The notes beneath the pieces were generated by a model. That model saw nothing but the letters and a program-made list of their open reading frames with translations. It was not told the origin of the DNA and ran no database searches. 5,595 bases of DNA from an uncultured Collinsella sp. (GTDB lineage Bacteria; Actinomycetota; Coriobacteriia; Coriobacteriales; Coriobacteriaceae), in NCBI GenBank assembly GCA_934646965.1, contig CAKUEZ010000126.1, positions 1-5,595 of the forward strand, read 5' to 3'. Position 1 is the first letter of the stretch, and every line of letters starts with the position of its first letter. Below, one piece after another: positions 5,524-5,595 of this stretch. The translations under genes were made by a program, and so were the position numbers.

Positions 5524-5561
5524 CCCATCATCAAAAGTGACACACGCTACCTGTTGATGGG
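5524..5561 (+). promoter_or_regulatory. Leader hairpin overlapping the ribosome site of the gene at 5570
   Basis: CCCATCA (5524-5530) pairs perfectly with TGATGGG (5555-5561). The right arm includes the first three bases of the GGGAGG ribosome site (5559-5564), and the stem can extend past one mismatch into a further C-G pair and a T-G wobble. Folding would partly hide the ribosome site. This is a short, speculative element with a 24-nt loop. Confidence 0.3.
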
Positions 5562-5569
5562 AGGCAACC

Positions 5570-5595
5570 ATGGGCTTCTTTGACAAGATGTTCGA
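5570..5595 (+). CDS. Start of an unidentified gene (runs off the right edge)
   Basis: ATG at 5570 follows GGGAGG (5559-5564) with a 5-nt spacer, the same type of strong ribosome site used by the other genes here. The eight full codons read MGFFDKMF. That opening is common to several unrelated small cytoplasmic bacterial proteins, such as zinc-ribbon and SPFH/virion-core-like proteins, so no function can be given. The gene is co-directional with DUF1593 but separated by 255 bp containing the REP-like cluster, so it is probably transcribed independently. Confidence 0.6.

Noticed and set aside
5284..5586. Open frame (100 codons) on the minus strand over the REP-like cluster
   Set aside because: Its repeated LLIGDVLK segment is only the translation of the 24-bp tandem repeat, and it overlaps the ends of two plus-strand genes.

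Overview
This window looks like the chromosome of a GC-rich, gut-type actinobacterium, most likely a Coriobacteriia member such as Collinsella. That placement is an inference from base composition, codon choice, the PTS-plus-hydrolase gene content and purine-rich GGGAGG ribosome sites. No rRNA or other taxonomic marker is present.

Layout. At the left edge (1-70, minus) is the first 23 codons of a gene whose N-terminus resembles glycoside hydrolases. Upstream of it on the same strand, and separated by a clear intrinsic terminator (204-237), is a complete PTS EIIBC sugar permease of the glucose/beta-glucoside superfamily (281-1708, minus). A 490-bp AT-richer gap (1709-2198) separates this permease from a divergent, plus-strand gene for a cytoplasmic alpha/beta-hydrolase with an Ig-like front half (2199-3536). 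The gap carries seven exact copies of the hexamer GTTTAC/GTAAAC, several arranged as inverted repeats, and looks like a shared control region. After the hydrolase comes a 101-bp near-perfect palindromic element (3561-3661). Next is a plus-strand gene for a two-domain DUF1593/Sde182-like protein (3803-5314) with a nucleoside-hydrolase-type calcium-site signature. The last stretch (5315-5569) has no gene. It holds a REP-like cluster: a 58-bp hairpin followed by a second direct copy of its right arm, with four GTCCCCA cores in alternating orientation. A new plus-strand gene starts at 5570 and runs off the window.

How the genes may work together. The PTS permease would import and phosphorylate a sugar or glycoside. 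The edge hydrolase, the esterase-like enzyme and the DUF1593 protein are plausible partners for trimming plant- or host-derived glycoconjugates. None of the complete enzymes has a visible signal peptide, so they would act in the cytoplasm on imported material. The substrate cannot be read from the sequence. The permease has no EIIA domain and must take phosphate from an EIIA encoded elsewhere.

I did not see a defence system, CRISPR array, tRNA or intact transposon. The least explained material is the non-coding DNA: the GTTTAC cluster and the two palindromic repeat elements.
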